DNA of 64,000 nt, from assembly GCF_004341375.1 (NCBI RefSeq), contig NZ_SLXO01000003.1, positions 353,345-417,344 on the forward strand. Reading direction: 5' to 3'. Positions 56,078 to 64,000 of this stretch are shown here, piece after piece. The translations under genes were made by a program, and so were the position numbers. Source of the DNA: Rhodothalassium salexigens DSM 2132. GTDB lineage: Bacteria > Pseudomonadota > Alphaproteobacteria > Sphingomonadales > Rhodothalassiaceae. How positions within the stretch are numbered: position 1 is the stretch's first letter; every line of letters begins with the position of its first letter. The notes beneath the pieces were generated by a model. It saw only the letters and a program-made list of their open reading frames with translations, was not told the DNA's origin and searched no databases.

Positions 56078-58792
56078 TCAGGTTAGGCTTAGGCCGCGTT
56101 GAGGGCAATAGCGGATTGCCAGGGGCTGGCCCTTGTCGTCGCGGGCTTCCCCGGTCCAGCCGTCTTTTCCGGTCGGTCTCAGCACCACCAGCGGTAGATC
56201 ACGTTCCCAGCGCCCCCAGGTCTTGCGGGCCTCGGCGACGGCGCGAGCCAGGGCTGGGTCCGGCTCCTCCCAGGCCGTGCGTGCAAGCCTCTTCAGATTC
56301 CATGAAACCTGGGACAACTGCCAAGCCATCGCTGTTGTGCGGTCGACTTTGGGGTCGGGGTCGATCCAGGGCTGAATGACGCTGTCCTGCCAGCGGCCCA
56401 GACGCAGGGTGACGGGATCATCGGCGTCACGGGTGCGGATGCGGTGGTCGGGCTCCCAGTGGTGCGTGTCCGCATATCCGCTCGAAAGCGGCAGGATCTC
56501 CGCGCGTGCCTTGGCCCGGCCAGCCATCGCCTGCCCCTCGGCCTCGCTACTGGAGCGCAGTAGGGCTTCGGGCGTCGGGGCGCTCTGTCCATAGACGCTC
56601 TCGATCAAGGCACGTGCCCGGTCTGGCAGGTCGAGCGCGCCTTCGGCCTCCAGCAGGCGGGCTGTGCGCCACAGAACCCCGTGGTTACGGTAGACCGCGG
56701 CGGTTCCGGGCAGAACGGCACCAATCCAGCTTTCATTCGGGTCTGGGATCGCGGCTGGCGTAACGACAACCAATTCTTCCCGTCCGGGACGCCCTCTCCG
56801 CGCATGGCGCCACAACCGCCCGGCGCGCTGGATCAACAGGTCGATTGGGGCCAGATCCGTGAACAGGGCATCAAAATCGACGTCCAGGGACTGCTCGACC
56901 ACCTGGGTGGCGACCAATATGGCGCCGGACCGGTCCTCGGCTTGGCTGTGGCGTCCGAAACGGCGCATGACCTCGGCCTCGATGGTCAGCCGATCCCCAA
57001 GCGCAAAGCGGGCGTGAAACAGCAGCGGCGACAGCCCCCGGTCCCGCAGCGCGTCATAAGCGGCCGTTGCCTCGTCCACGGTGTTGCGGAGGACCAGCAC
57101 GGCTTGGCCGTCGCGGGCGCTCGTCTCGGCCTCGCTGAGGGCTTGTTCCGGTGTGGCCAGGGTACGCACCGGTAGTCGTCGTGCCTGGCGAGACCATGCT
57201 GCAATGGACTGCGCGTCCTCGCCGGTTCGGCACAGAACCGTGCCAGCGGGATAGGGGCGCAGGGCCTCTGGGCGGGCGGCGGCCTCCTGGGGCGATTGCG
57301 CCACGCCGGCGCCACGCCGGAAAGCGTTGGTCAGTTGGTCCCGCAGGCTTGTCGGCAGGGTCGCCGACAGCAGGACGGTGTGACCACCCAGCGCGGCATG
57401 GGCCTCGATCAGGGCGGCGATTTCTTCCCCGACATAGGCGTCATAGGCATGGATCTCGTCCAGTATCAGCACCTTACCCAGAAGCCCCCAGCGCCGCAGC
57501 CCGGCATGGCGGGCCGGCAGCACGGACAGAAGGGCCTGATCCACCGTGCCGGCGCCGATATCGGCGAGAAAGGCTAGTCGCCGGTCGTCGGCGACCCAGG
57601 CCGCGCACTGCGCCCCGGCTGGCACGTCGGCGACGGTCTCTGCGGTTTCGTCACCATAGGCGCGTTCATCCTGGTTGGCGGGCAATGTGGCGGCACGAAA
57701 GCCAGGATGCATGCCCCGGTCGCCATGGGCCAGGGCGATGGACGGCGTCGTCTCGCGTTTGAATAGGCCCCGGTAAAGCTCGCCTAGTCGGTCGAACATG
57801 GCGTTTGCCGTGGCCTGGGTCGGTAGCGCGAGATAAAGTCCCCCGGCACGGCCCGCCGCCATTATCCGATGGGCCAGCATCAGCGCGGCTTCTGTCTTAC
57901 CGCTGCCGGTCAGGTCTTCCAGAAGGCACAGGATCGGCTCTTCAGCCGGCAGAGCGACGGTTTCGGCCCAGTGTTGCAGGGGGGTGGCGCTGCCCTCGGG
58001 CAGGCTGGCCAGGGCATGGAAAGGCCGAAGGCCGGCCGGTGGGGCCGGCACAACGCCGGACGCTCTCACGGCCTGTTCGGCCCTGGGGCAGGCGATATCG
58101 TACCAGTAGGTGTCCAGGTCATGGTCGGGTCGCGTATAGGCGAACCAGCGCTGGGCCGAGCCGATCCAATCCGAGGTCGCGATCAATCCGGCCACCGCCA
58201 GCGCCGCCCGTTTGGCGGCGTCAGTGGAGATGTGAAGCGGATCGGTCGGCCCCAGCCGTGCCAAAACCCATTCGACGAGTGTATTGGCAGCCTGGACACT
58301 CTCGGGCGGGAAATGGTCGCGGGCGCGACGGGGCGTGGTGCGGTCCTGGCCGGGAGGCCGGCCATGGTGGCCAAACGCCGCCGGCAGCATCCTGTTGAGA
58401 GCGCCGGTGGGCGCCAGCCGGTCTTTAAGGTCTCGCGGCGCCAGATGGACGAACCACAGCCAAGCGGCCGTGTCATGCCCAGGATCGACGAGCTCCGGAT
58501 AGTCCGATAGCACTGCCGGCCGGTGCTCAGGCGCCTTTCCCTGGAACGGCAGAGAGACCTTGCCAACGTCGTGTAAGGCCGCCAGCGCGCCCAACAGACG
58601 AACACAATCGCTTTCCGCCACGCCGAGGGCGCGCGCCAGCGCGCTGCACCGCGCGGGGTCGGACGACAGCAGGCACTGCGTTACTGCCGCCACGTCAAGG
58701 GCGTGGTAGGCCAGAGGGTGGGCGGGAACCTCGCTGGCCGGATGGGCCTTGCCCCAAAAGGTCAATAAAGACTGCTGTTTTTCTGGCGGCAC
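56078..58792 (-). CDS. cas3: CRISPR-associated helicase/nuclease Cas3, type I-E
   Basis: 904 aa, recruited by Cascade to nick and degrade target DNA. The N-terminal HD nuclease (about 20-240) has HPLAYHALDVA, LHDVGKVSLPFQ and FGHHGRPP. The SF2 helicase follows with Walker A DLTGSGKTEAAL, DEIHAYD, a SAT-like LSATLPTSLR and motif VI region TQVVEQSLDVDFDAL. The start is a GTG at 58792 with only a weak ribosome-binding site. It lies upstream of cse1 with a separate 188-bp gap and behind an A+T-rich promoter region. Confidence 0.96.
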   Translation of the reverse strand: MPPEKQQSLLTFWGKAHPASEVPAHPLAYHALDVAAVTQCLLSSDPARCSALARALGVAESDCVRLLGALAALHDVGKVSLPFQGKAPEHRPAVLSDYPELVDPGHDTAAWLWFVHLAPRDLKDRLAPTGALNRMLPAAFGHHGRPPGQDRTTPRRARDHFPPESVQAANTLVEWVLARLGPTDPLHISTDAAKRAALAVAGLIATSDWIGSAQRWFAYTRPDHDLDTYWYDIACPRAEQAVRASGVVPAPPAGLRPFHALASLPEGSATPLQHWAETVALPAEEPILCLLEDLTGSGKTEAALMLAHRIMAAGRAGGLYLALPTQATANAMFDRLGELYRGLFKRETTPSIALAHGDRGMHPGFRAATLPANQDERAYGDETAETVADVPAGAQCAAWVADDRRLAFLADIGAGTVDQALLSVLPARHAGLRRWGLLGKVLILDEIHAYDAYVGEEIAALIEAHAALGGHTVLLSATLPTSLRDQLTNAFRRGAGVAQSPQEAAARPEALRPYPAGTVLCRTGEDAQSIAAWSRQARRLPVRTLATPEQALSEAETSARDGQAVLVLRNTVDEATAAYDALRDRGLSPLLFHARFALGDRLTIEAEVMRRFGRHSQAEDRSGAILVATQVVEQSLDVDFDALFTDLAPIDLLIQRAGRLWRHARRGRPGREELVVVTPAAIPDPNESWIGAVLPGTAAVYRNHGVLWRTARLLEAEGALDLPDRARALIESVYGQSAPTPEALLRSSSEAEGQAMAGRAKARAEILPLSSGYADTHHWEPDHRIRTRDADDPVTLRLGRWQDSVIQPWIDPDPKVDRTTAMAWQLSQVSWNLKRLARTAWEEPDPALARAVAEARKTWGRWERDLPLVVLRPTGKDGWTGEARDDKGQPLAIRYCPQRGLSLT

Positions 58793-58998
58793 TCTAAATC
58801 ATCCAGATGGTTGGCCATAAAAATTTTTCATTGTTATTAGATTTCAGCATATTATTAAAATATTTTCAATCTTTGTTTTTTGCATCAATTGTGAATACTT
58901 GAGATTGTTAATAATTCATTGCGCCGGACACCTCATTCCACCGGTACTCTGTCCAACAGCCACACCAATCTCACCTCTGCTCCTTGCTTCTCATCTAG
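58793..58998. promoter_or_regulatory. A+T-rich region upstream of cas3
   Basis: Between cas3 and the IS5-type remnant. The first 130 bp are only about one-quarter G+C by eye (for example ATATTATTAAAATATTTTC), in strong contrast to the rest of the window. It should contain the cas3 promoter. No gene is seen. Confidence 0.6.
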
Positions 58999-59836
58999 GG
59001 GCAGGCCCCATAAACGGGCTTCCCCTGCGGCTTCAGATGCGATCCGAACTCCCTGGAGGGGAGCTTGTCGTATGGCATTCTCATTTTTGGCTGTCGGACG
59101 AACAGGTTGACCGCCTTGTGCTCCGGCAGCCGCAGGACCCGAGGGGCAAGCCTCCGCGTCGATGATCGGCGTGTCACCAGCGGCATCGTCCGCATCCTGA
59201 AGTCTGGCTGGCGCTGGGTGGATGCGCCGGAGGTCTGCGGCCCGCGCAAAACGCTCTACAACCGGTTCGTCCGATGGGCCGCCAAAGGCATCTGGACCGA
59301 TATCTTCACGGCGCTGGTGGATACCGGCGGACCACCTTCCGACGTGATGATCGACAGTTCCGCTGTCCGTGCACACCGCTGCGCCAGCGGCGGAAAAAGG
59401 GGAGCAGAGCCACGCCATCGGGCGGTCGCGCGGCGGTCGGACCACGAAGATCCATGCTCTGACAGACTATCATGGCCGCCCGCTGCGCCTCCACCGCACC
59501 GGAGGCAATGCCTCGGACTGTCGCGGCGGCGCCCCTCTTCTCGATGCGCTGCCGGCAGAGGTCATCGTCCATGCGGACAAGGGCTACGATACCGACCGGG
59601 TGCGGCAGATCATCGACAACCAGGGAGCCGCCCCGAACCTCCCACCCAAGGCGGATCGGTGCTGGAAGACCTGTTGCTCGCCCTTCCTCTACTGCGATCG
59701 CAACGCCATAGAGCGCATGGTCGGTCGACTGAAGGACTTTCGCCGCGTCGCCACGAGATACGGCCGTTTGGCCGTCAACTTCCTTGCTGCCGTCTAGACC
59801 GTCGCACTCGTCCGCTACTGGTTATGAGTCTGGAGC
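58999..59836 (+). mobile_element. Decayed IS5-type insertion sequence (IS427-like)
   Basis: About 838 bp, a normal length for the group. The right end reads TTATGAGTCTGGAGC next to CTAA; the proposed left end (GGCAGGCCCCATAA after CTAG) is a degenerate inverted match, so the left boundary is tentative. The flanks fit the YTAR target preference. The transposase it carries is broken (separate entry). The right end extends into the znuB reading frame. Confidence 0.7.
59037..59826 (+). pseudogene. IS5-family transposase, frameshifted
   Basis: The transposase is spread over three frames. Frame 1 has WHSHFWLSDEQVDRL, frame 2 has VDDRRVTSGIVRILKSGWRW, DAPEVCGPRKTLYNRF and VMIDSSAVRAHRCA, and frame 3 has HAIGRSRGGRTTKIHAL, VIVHADKGYDTDR and ERMVGRLKDFRRVATRY. 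The first shift (near 59155) is a single extra base and is damage. The second, at GGAAAAAGGGG (near 59395), resembles the slippery site where such elements normally frameshift. A TAG replaces a codon eight residues before the expected end (RYWL stop). Confidence 0.8.
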
Positions 59837-60684
59837 CTAATGTTCCGGTGCTGATCTTGAGAACGATTGCGGGTCTGTCGCAAGCGTCGATATGACAGCG
59901 CTGCGACGTAGAGCATAGCCGCAGACAACACGATGCTCGCGCCGGTGGGCGAGTCCGTGCGCAGCGCCATTTCCAGCCCAAGCCACATAGCCAGAAGCGC
60001 CGCGACGGCGGAGGCGGCCATGAGCCGTCCTAGCGTATGTGTGAAAACCCCTGCCGTGGCCGTCGGCAGGGTCAACAGAGCCATGACCAGCACAAGTCCG
60101 ACCGCCCGCAGAAGAACGACCACGACCAGCGCTATCGCAACGAGAACGGCAAGCTGGATGGCCAGGGTCGGAAGGCCGCGTGTCGTTGCGAATTCGTCGT
60201 CGAACATCGTCGCAACGACGGGCCGCCAGAACAGGAACAGCAGTGCCAGCACGAACGCCATAAGACCGGCCATTACCGCGACGTCTTGGGCCGTGACCAT
60301 CAGAAGATTGCCGAGAAGATACGTCATCAGATCAGTCTGGTAACCGGGCGTGTGCGCGATAGCGATCAGGCCGACAGCCATGCCGATTGCCCAGATTGCG
60401 CCGATCAGCATGTCCTCGCGCTCGTGACCAGAATGCGCCGCAATCCCGATCAGCAGGGCCGCCATCACAGCGGCGACGGTGGCGCCGCCAAGCGGATCGA
60501 GGCCTGCCCATTGCGCAACGCCCATACCGCCGAGCGTCGCATGGGCGATCCCGCCAGCGAGGAATGCGAGCCGACGTGTGACCACGATCGTCCCCACCAC
60601 ACCGCCCGAGACCGCAGCGATCAGCGCAGCGAGCGCTACGACGCGCAGGAAATCATGCTCGAAAAGTGCGGTCGCAAAGCTCAT
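59815..60684 (-). CDS. znuB: Zinc/manganese ABC transporter permease (ZnuB-type)
   Basis: 289 aa with about eight hydrophobic segments, matching ABC-3 metal permeases. GGIAHATLGGMGVAQW is the family motif contacting the ATPase. The last seven codons and the stop (RLQTHNQ) are read from the right end of the neighbouring insertion sequence, so the native C-terminus has been replaced. The ATG overlaps the znuC stop by four bases. Confidence 0.9.
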   Translation of the reverse strand: MSFATALFEHDFLRVVALAALIAAVSGGVVGTIVVTRRLAFLAGGIAHATLGGMGVAQWAGLDPLGGATVAAVMAALLIGIAAHSGHEREDMLIGAIWAIGMAVGLIAIAHTPGYQTDLMTYLLGNLLMVTAQDVAVMAGLMAFVLALLFLFWRPVVATMFDDEFATTRGLPTLAIQLAVLVAIALVVVVLLRAVGLVLVMALLTLPTATAGVFTHTLGRLMAASAVAALLAMWLGLEMALRTDSPTGASIVLSAAMLYVAALSYRRLRQTRNRSQDQHRNIRLQTHNQ

Positions 60685-61424
60685 GAGGTTTCCGTCAGAC
60701 GGTGATCGACGAGGCGCGCCGAGGCGCCGTAAAGCTGGGCCAGAATGCCCTCGGTCAGCGGGGCGGCGCCATGCCAGACCAGCGTCCTTTTGAGGCAGGC
60801 GATGTGGTCCACATGACGCGAGACGAGGCCCACGTCGTGCGAAACCATCACGATGGCCATGCTGTTGCGCAAGCCCGCCAGCAGATCGAAAAAACTCGTC
60901 TCCGCATCCGTGTCCACATGGGCGGTCGGCTCATCCAGCAACAGAAGCGTGGGATCGGCCACCAACGCGCGCGCGATCATTACCCGTTGCAACTGGCCGC
61001 CCGACAGCGAACCGATTGGGCGCGCCACGAGGTCTGCCACACCGACACGGTCTAGCGCCGTGCGGATGGCCGCATGATCGCCCTTACGCATCGGGTGCCA
61101 CCAGTTCCGGCTGTCGAGCCGACCCTGGAGCACGACCTGCTCCACAGCCAACGGAAAATCGCGAGGAAAGGTGGCGAATTGCGGCACATATCCGACCCGT
61201 GCGCGGGCCTCGGCAGGCGGCTTTCCAAATATGCGGATCTCTCCACTGTCCGATACGAGCAACCCGAGGGCCAGCTTCAGAAGCGTGCTCTTGCCGCCAC
61301 CATTGGGGCCGATCAGCGCCCAGAACTCCCCTGCGCCCACCCGGAGCGAAACGTCTTCGAGGGTCGGTGCCGTGCCGTAGGAAAACCCGACATGGGAGAA
61401 TTCCAGCGCCGGAGCCGGCGTCAT
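60681..61424 (-). CDS. znuC: Zinc/manganese ABC transporter ATP-binding protein (ZnuC-type)
   Basis: 247 aa. Walker A IGPNGGGKSTLLK, Q-loop YVPQFATF, signature SLSGGQLQRVMIARA and Walker B LLLLDEPTAHVD are intact. YVPQ and RDFPLAVEQVVLQG are typical of metal-uptake ABC ATPases. Four-base overlaps link it to znuA and znuB. Confidence 0.93.
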   Translation of the reverse strand: MTPAPALEFSHVGFSYGTAPTLEDVSLRVGAGEFWALIGPNGGGKSTLLKLALGLLVSDSGEIRIFGKPPAEARARVGYVPQFATFPRDFPLAVEQVVLQGRLDSRNWWHPMRKGDHAAIRTALDRVGVADLVARPIGSLSGGQLQRVMIARALVADPTLLLLDEPTAHVDTDAETSFFDLLAGLRNSMAIVMVSHDVGLVSRHVDHIACLKRTLVWHGAAPLTEGILAQLYGASARLVDHRLTETS

Positions 61425-62281
61425 TTCATGGCCCGCAACAGCGCATCTGCGATGTCGCGGGTGTTCTCCAGCATGTTCTCGGCAAGGGGAGCGAGCGTGA
61501 CCACCTCGCCGTCGATCTCCCGCGCCACCGCCTGGGCGGCCGACTGGCTGAATTCCTGCTGCACAAAGATCACATGGATGTCAGCGGCTCGGGCCGCTTC
61601 GATAATCCGGGCGAGGCTGGCCGGGCCAGGTTCTTGTCCGTCGGCCTCTATGGCGATCTGCTCAAGCTCGTAGTCTTGCGCGAAATAATACAAGGCCGGG
61701 TGATAGATCATGAATCGGCGGTTCTGAACCCCGGCGAAACGCGAGGTCAGTTCGGCATCGAGCGCTGCCAGATCAGCGGCGAAGGCCGCCTGTCCCGCTG
61801 CAAATTGCTGCGCTTGCTCCGGAAACAGGTTGGACAGGGCATCGCGGATGCTCTCGGATTGCCGCTGCACCAGTCGCGGACTGAGCCAGATGTGAGGATT
61901 GCGCTTTCCACCGTTTGCTGGCGCGGGCGGGAACGCGATGCTCTGACGCGTATCGACGATTTCAAGCTGGGGATGGTTGGCTGCGATCCGCGGTGCCCAA
62001 GTCTTTTCGAAGGGAACACCGATTCGGAACCATGCAACCGCATCGGCAAGGGCCAGCATCTGCCGAGGGGACGGTTCGTACGTGGCCGGGCTGGCCCCGG
62101 GTGGGACCATCACCTCTACCTGCACGAAATCGCCGGCAATCCGATCCACGAAGGATTTTTGCGGTCGGATGCTGACAAAGACCGTCGGTCGCACTTGTGC
62201 TCTGGCGCAGACCGGAGCGAGCGCCAGCGCCCCAAGCCCAAGCAGAGCCGCGCGCCGTGTGAGGAAAAAACGGACCACCAT
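61421..62281 (-). CDS. znuA: Zinc/manganese ABC transporter substrate-binding protein (ZnuA-type)
   Basis: 286 aa periplasmic protein. The signal region LTRRAALLGLGALALAP has twin arginines, so Tat export is possible. VSIRPQKSFVDRIAGD places it in the PQK(Y/S)F subgroup of cluster A-I binding proteins, which lack the first His of classical ZnuA. PHIWLSP, YHPALYYFAQDY and a late Asp/Glu region supply the metal ligands. The His-rich loop is absent. The ATG at 62281 is favoured over an upstream start that would overlap the Zur-type site. Confidence 0.9.
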   Translation of the reverse strand: MVVRFFLTRRAALLGLGALALAPVCARAQVRPTVFVSIRPQKSFVDRIAGDFVQVEVMVPPGASPATYEPSPRQMLALADAVAWFRIGVPFEKTWAPRIAANHPQLEIVDTRQSIAFPPAPANGGKRNPHIWLSPRLVQRQSESIRDALSNLFPEQAQQFAAGQAAFAADLAALDAELTSRFAGVQNRRFMIYHPALYYFAQDYELEQIAIEADGQEPGPASLARIIEAARAADIHVIFVQQEFSQSAAQAVAREIDGEVVTLAPLAENMLENTRDIADALLRAMK

Positions 62282-62309
62282 GTCGAAGCGCCTTTCGCGT
62301 TGTTCTGTT

Positions 62310-62327
62310 ATGTTATAACGTAACATT
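62310..62327. promoter_or_regulatory. Zur box shared by znuA and the COG0523 gene
   Basis: ATGTTATAACGTAACATT is an 18-bp near-palindrome that agrees with the alphaproteobacterial Zur operator ATGTTATAATATAACATT except at two central-right positions. It lies 29 bp before znuA and 84 bp before the COG0523 gene, between divergent starts. Zinc-bound Zur would repress both. Confidence 0.8.
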
Positions 62328-62410
62328 TACGCAAGTCATCCAACGGTTCACACATGACCGCGGGGGACAGACCAACAGGGCCAACGGCCCGATGCAGCAA
62401 AGGAGTGCGC

Positions 62411-63545
62411 ATGCCAGCAGCCGACACCCGCCTTCCCGTCACCGTGCTTTCCGGCTTTCTCGGGGCCGGCAAGACCACGCTTCTGAATCGTGTGCTGAAC
62501 AATCGCGAGGGCCGACGCGTCGCGGTGATCGTCAACGACATGTCCGAGGTCAACATCGACGTCGATCTCGTGCGCGAGGGCACCGAGTTGTCGCGGTCAG
62601 AGGAGAAACTGGTCGAGATGTCGAACGGCTGCATCTGCTGCACCCTACGCGACGATCTTCTGAAAGAGGTGCGCCACCTTTCGGAACAGGGACGCTTCGA
62701 CTACTTGCTGATCGAATCCACAGGCATTTCCGAGCCGCTGCCCGTGGCGGCTACCTTTGGTTTCCGCGACGAGATGGGGCAAAGCCTGTCGGATGTGGCG
62801 CGGCTCGACACGATGGTGACGGTGGTGGACGCGGTGAACCTGCTCAAGGATTACTCCAGCCACGATTTCCTGATCGATCGCGGCGAAAGCCTGGACGAGG
62901 CAGACGACCGCAGCCTTGTCAGTCTGCTGACCGAGCAGATTGAGTTTGCCGATGTGGTGATCCTCAACAAGGTGACGGATGCCGGGCCAGAGCGTACGGA
63001 CGCCGCGCGCAAGATCATCCGTGCCCTCAATGCAGATGCCCAGATCATCCAAACGGATCAGTCCGACGTGCCCGCCGAGGCCATCCTCGATACCGGCCTG
63101 TTCGATTTCGAGACCGCTCATGAACACCCGATGTGGGCCAAGGAACTGTATGGTTTCGCTAACCACGTGCCCGAGGACGAGGAATACGGCATCACCTCCT
63201 TTGTCTATAACGCTCGCGCACCCTTCCACCCCCAGCGGCTCTACGAGGTTCTGAACGGGGATTTGCCGGGAACGATCCGCGCCAAGGGTCATTTCTGGAT
63301 CGCCACGCGGCCCGAATGGGTGGTGGAATTCAGCCTGGCTGGCGCAATCTCCTCGGTCACGCCGCTGGGCCGAGCCCTGGGGCGACCGCCGACAGGAGAT
63401 CGTGTTCATCGGGGTGGGCCTCGACCGCGAGGCCATCTGCGCGCGGCTGAACGCGGCGCTGATCGATACCGCCGAGTTCACACCCGCCGCTTGGGCCGAC
63501 CTGCCCGATCCCTTTCCGATCTGGCGGCGCGCGGAGGCGGCATGA
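62411..63545 (+). pseudogene. COG0523 GTPase metallochaperone (ZigA-type), frameshifted by an internal deletion
   Basis: AAAGGAGTGCGC precedes the ATG. The N-terminal G3E GTPase domain is intact: [13 protein letters not shown], the metal-binding [23 protein letters not shown] and LNKVTDAGP. The C-terminal domain proceeds through [14 protein letters not shown] and SVTPLG. There about 25-30 residues expected from relatives are missing and the frame changes (near 63370). The rest of the domain ([18 protein letters not shown]...PDPFPIWRR) continues in another frame to the native TGA at 63543-63545. A zinc-starvation role fits the Zur site. Confidence 0.8.
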
Positions 63546-63892
63546 GCTTCGTTCGGGAAATCGTTAAGAATGCGTCGATCGCAGTGGGCGTCGCGGACAC
63601 GATAGAGGAGTTGTCTGCGCTTCATAGACCTGGCTGCGCCGCCGTGATCTGGCGGCGGCAGCCATTGACGGGGGTCCAGTCCTGGATCGATGGGCTCGAT
63701 CCGGATGTCCTGCCAAGGGCCTGGGTGATCCTGCGACCCGACGCAGTCCGCGACGCCGCTTTGGAGGTCTGCGATGCGTCTGGCATACCCGCCGGCCCAG
63801 AGCGAGACCGCTTCGTGGACGACATCGCGGCGCTTGCGGACATCTTCGCCGGGCTGATCAAGGCCCGATGGCTGCGCCTTAGGTCCTGTTGA
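63542..63892 (+). pseudogene. DUF1826 family protein, truncated by an insertion sequence
   Basis: About 113 native residues starting [17 protein letters not shown], then AVIWRRQPL and [18 protein letters not shown], as in the N-terminal half of DUF1826. The ATG overlaps the native COG0523 stop (ATGA). The coding sequence breaks at about 63881, where insertion-sequence DNA starts and gives an early TGA. DUF1826 genes often accompany COG0523 in zinc regulons. The remainder lies beyond the window, if it survives. Confidence 0.75.
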
Positions 63893-64000
63893 CGAAGTGG
63901 ATTCCCAAGGCGGTCGAAGCGTGATTCAAGACTGGCTTTTGGGAGGCGGTCTTGGTTCGCGGGTTGATGACGGACGAGGAGTGGGCGTTTTTCCAGCCCT
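63882..64000 (+). mobile_element. Left end of a second insertion sequence with transposase start, partial
   Basis: From about GGTCCTGTTGACGAAGTGG the sequence no longer fits DUF1826. An ORF start at 63967 encodes MTDEEWAFFQP, the typical N-terminus of an IS5-family (IS1031/IS4811-like) transposase. The host flank is CTTA. The element runs off the right edge. Confidence 0.7.

Overview
The window is high-G+C, gene-dense DNA from an alphaproteobacterium, most likely in the Rhodospirillales in the broad sense. This rests on the gene order (rplU-rpmA-obgE-proB-proA-nadD-rsfS-rlmH-gpmI-envC-ctpA-deacetylase-rppH; argH/tlpA-lptM-lysA-DUF4175-zinc ribbon-ftsE-ftsX), on a gltD-gltB glutamate synthase pair, on a GapR/DUF2312 gene and on a UbiK homologue. 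No database search was possible, so family names come from motifs, lengths and synteny.

Positions 1-46,845 are core chromosome. They hold a partial OPT transporter, a secreted glutathione peroxidase with def-fmt, prs, a lgt-midA-pgeF set joined by 4-bp stop/start overlaps, ubiK, gltD-gltB, uppP, an NDUFA9-like reductase, tRNA-Leu(CAG), pyk, N-formylglutamate amidohydrolase, gapR-like, tlpA, argH-lptM-lysA, DUF4175, ftsEX, rppH and the cell-wall/housekeeping run ending in rplU-rpmA. Several intergenic gaps carry short G+C-rich tandem repeats with 11-, 12- and 17-bp units, and the fmt/prs gap carries a three-copy dispersed repeat.

Positions 46,755-58,998 hold tRNA-Ser(CGA) followed by a complete type I-E CRISPR-Cas system, all on the minus strand: cas3, cse1, cse2, cas7e, cas5e, cas6e, cas1, cas2, an A+T-rich leader and 45 identical 29-bp repeats with 44 spacers of 32 bp. 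A stand-alone degenerate repeat that keeps the hairpin stem lies between cas3 and cse1, upstream of the Cascade genes. It is the best candidate here for an unrecognised regulatory RNA. Two adjacent spacers are identical, and another two appear to come from diverged versions of the same coding sequence.

Positions 58,999-64,000 hold a decayed IS5-type element, whose right end supplies the last codons and stop of znuB, and a zinc-uptake region. znuA-znuC-znuB and a COG0523 metallochaperone diverge from a shared Zur-type palindrome. The COG0523 gene has an out-of-frame internal deletion that fuses it to the following DUF1826 gene, and DUF1826 is itself cut by another insertion sequence at the window end. 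This end of the window looks like an actively decaying accessory region.
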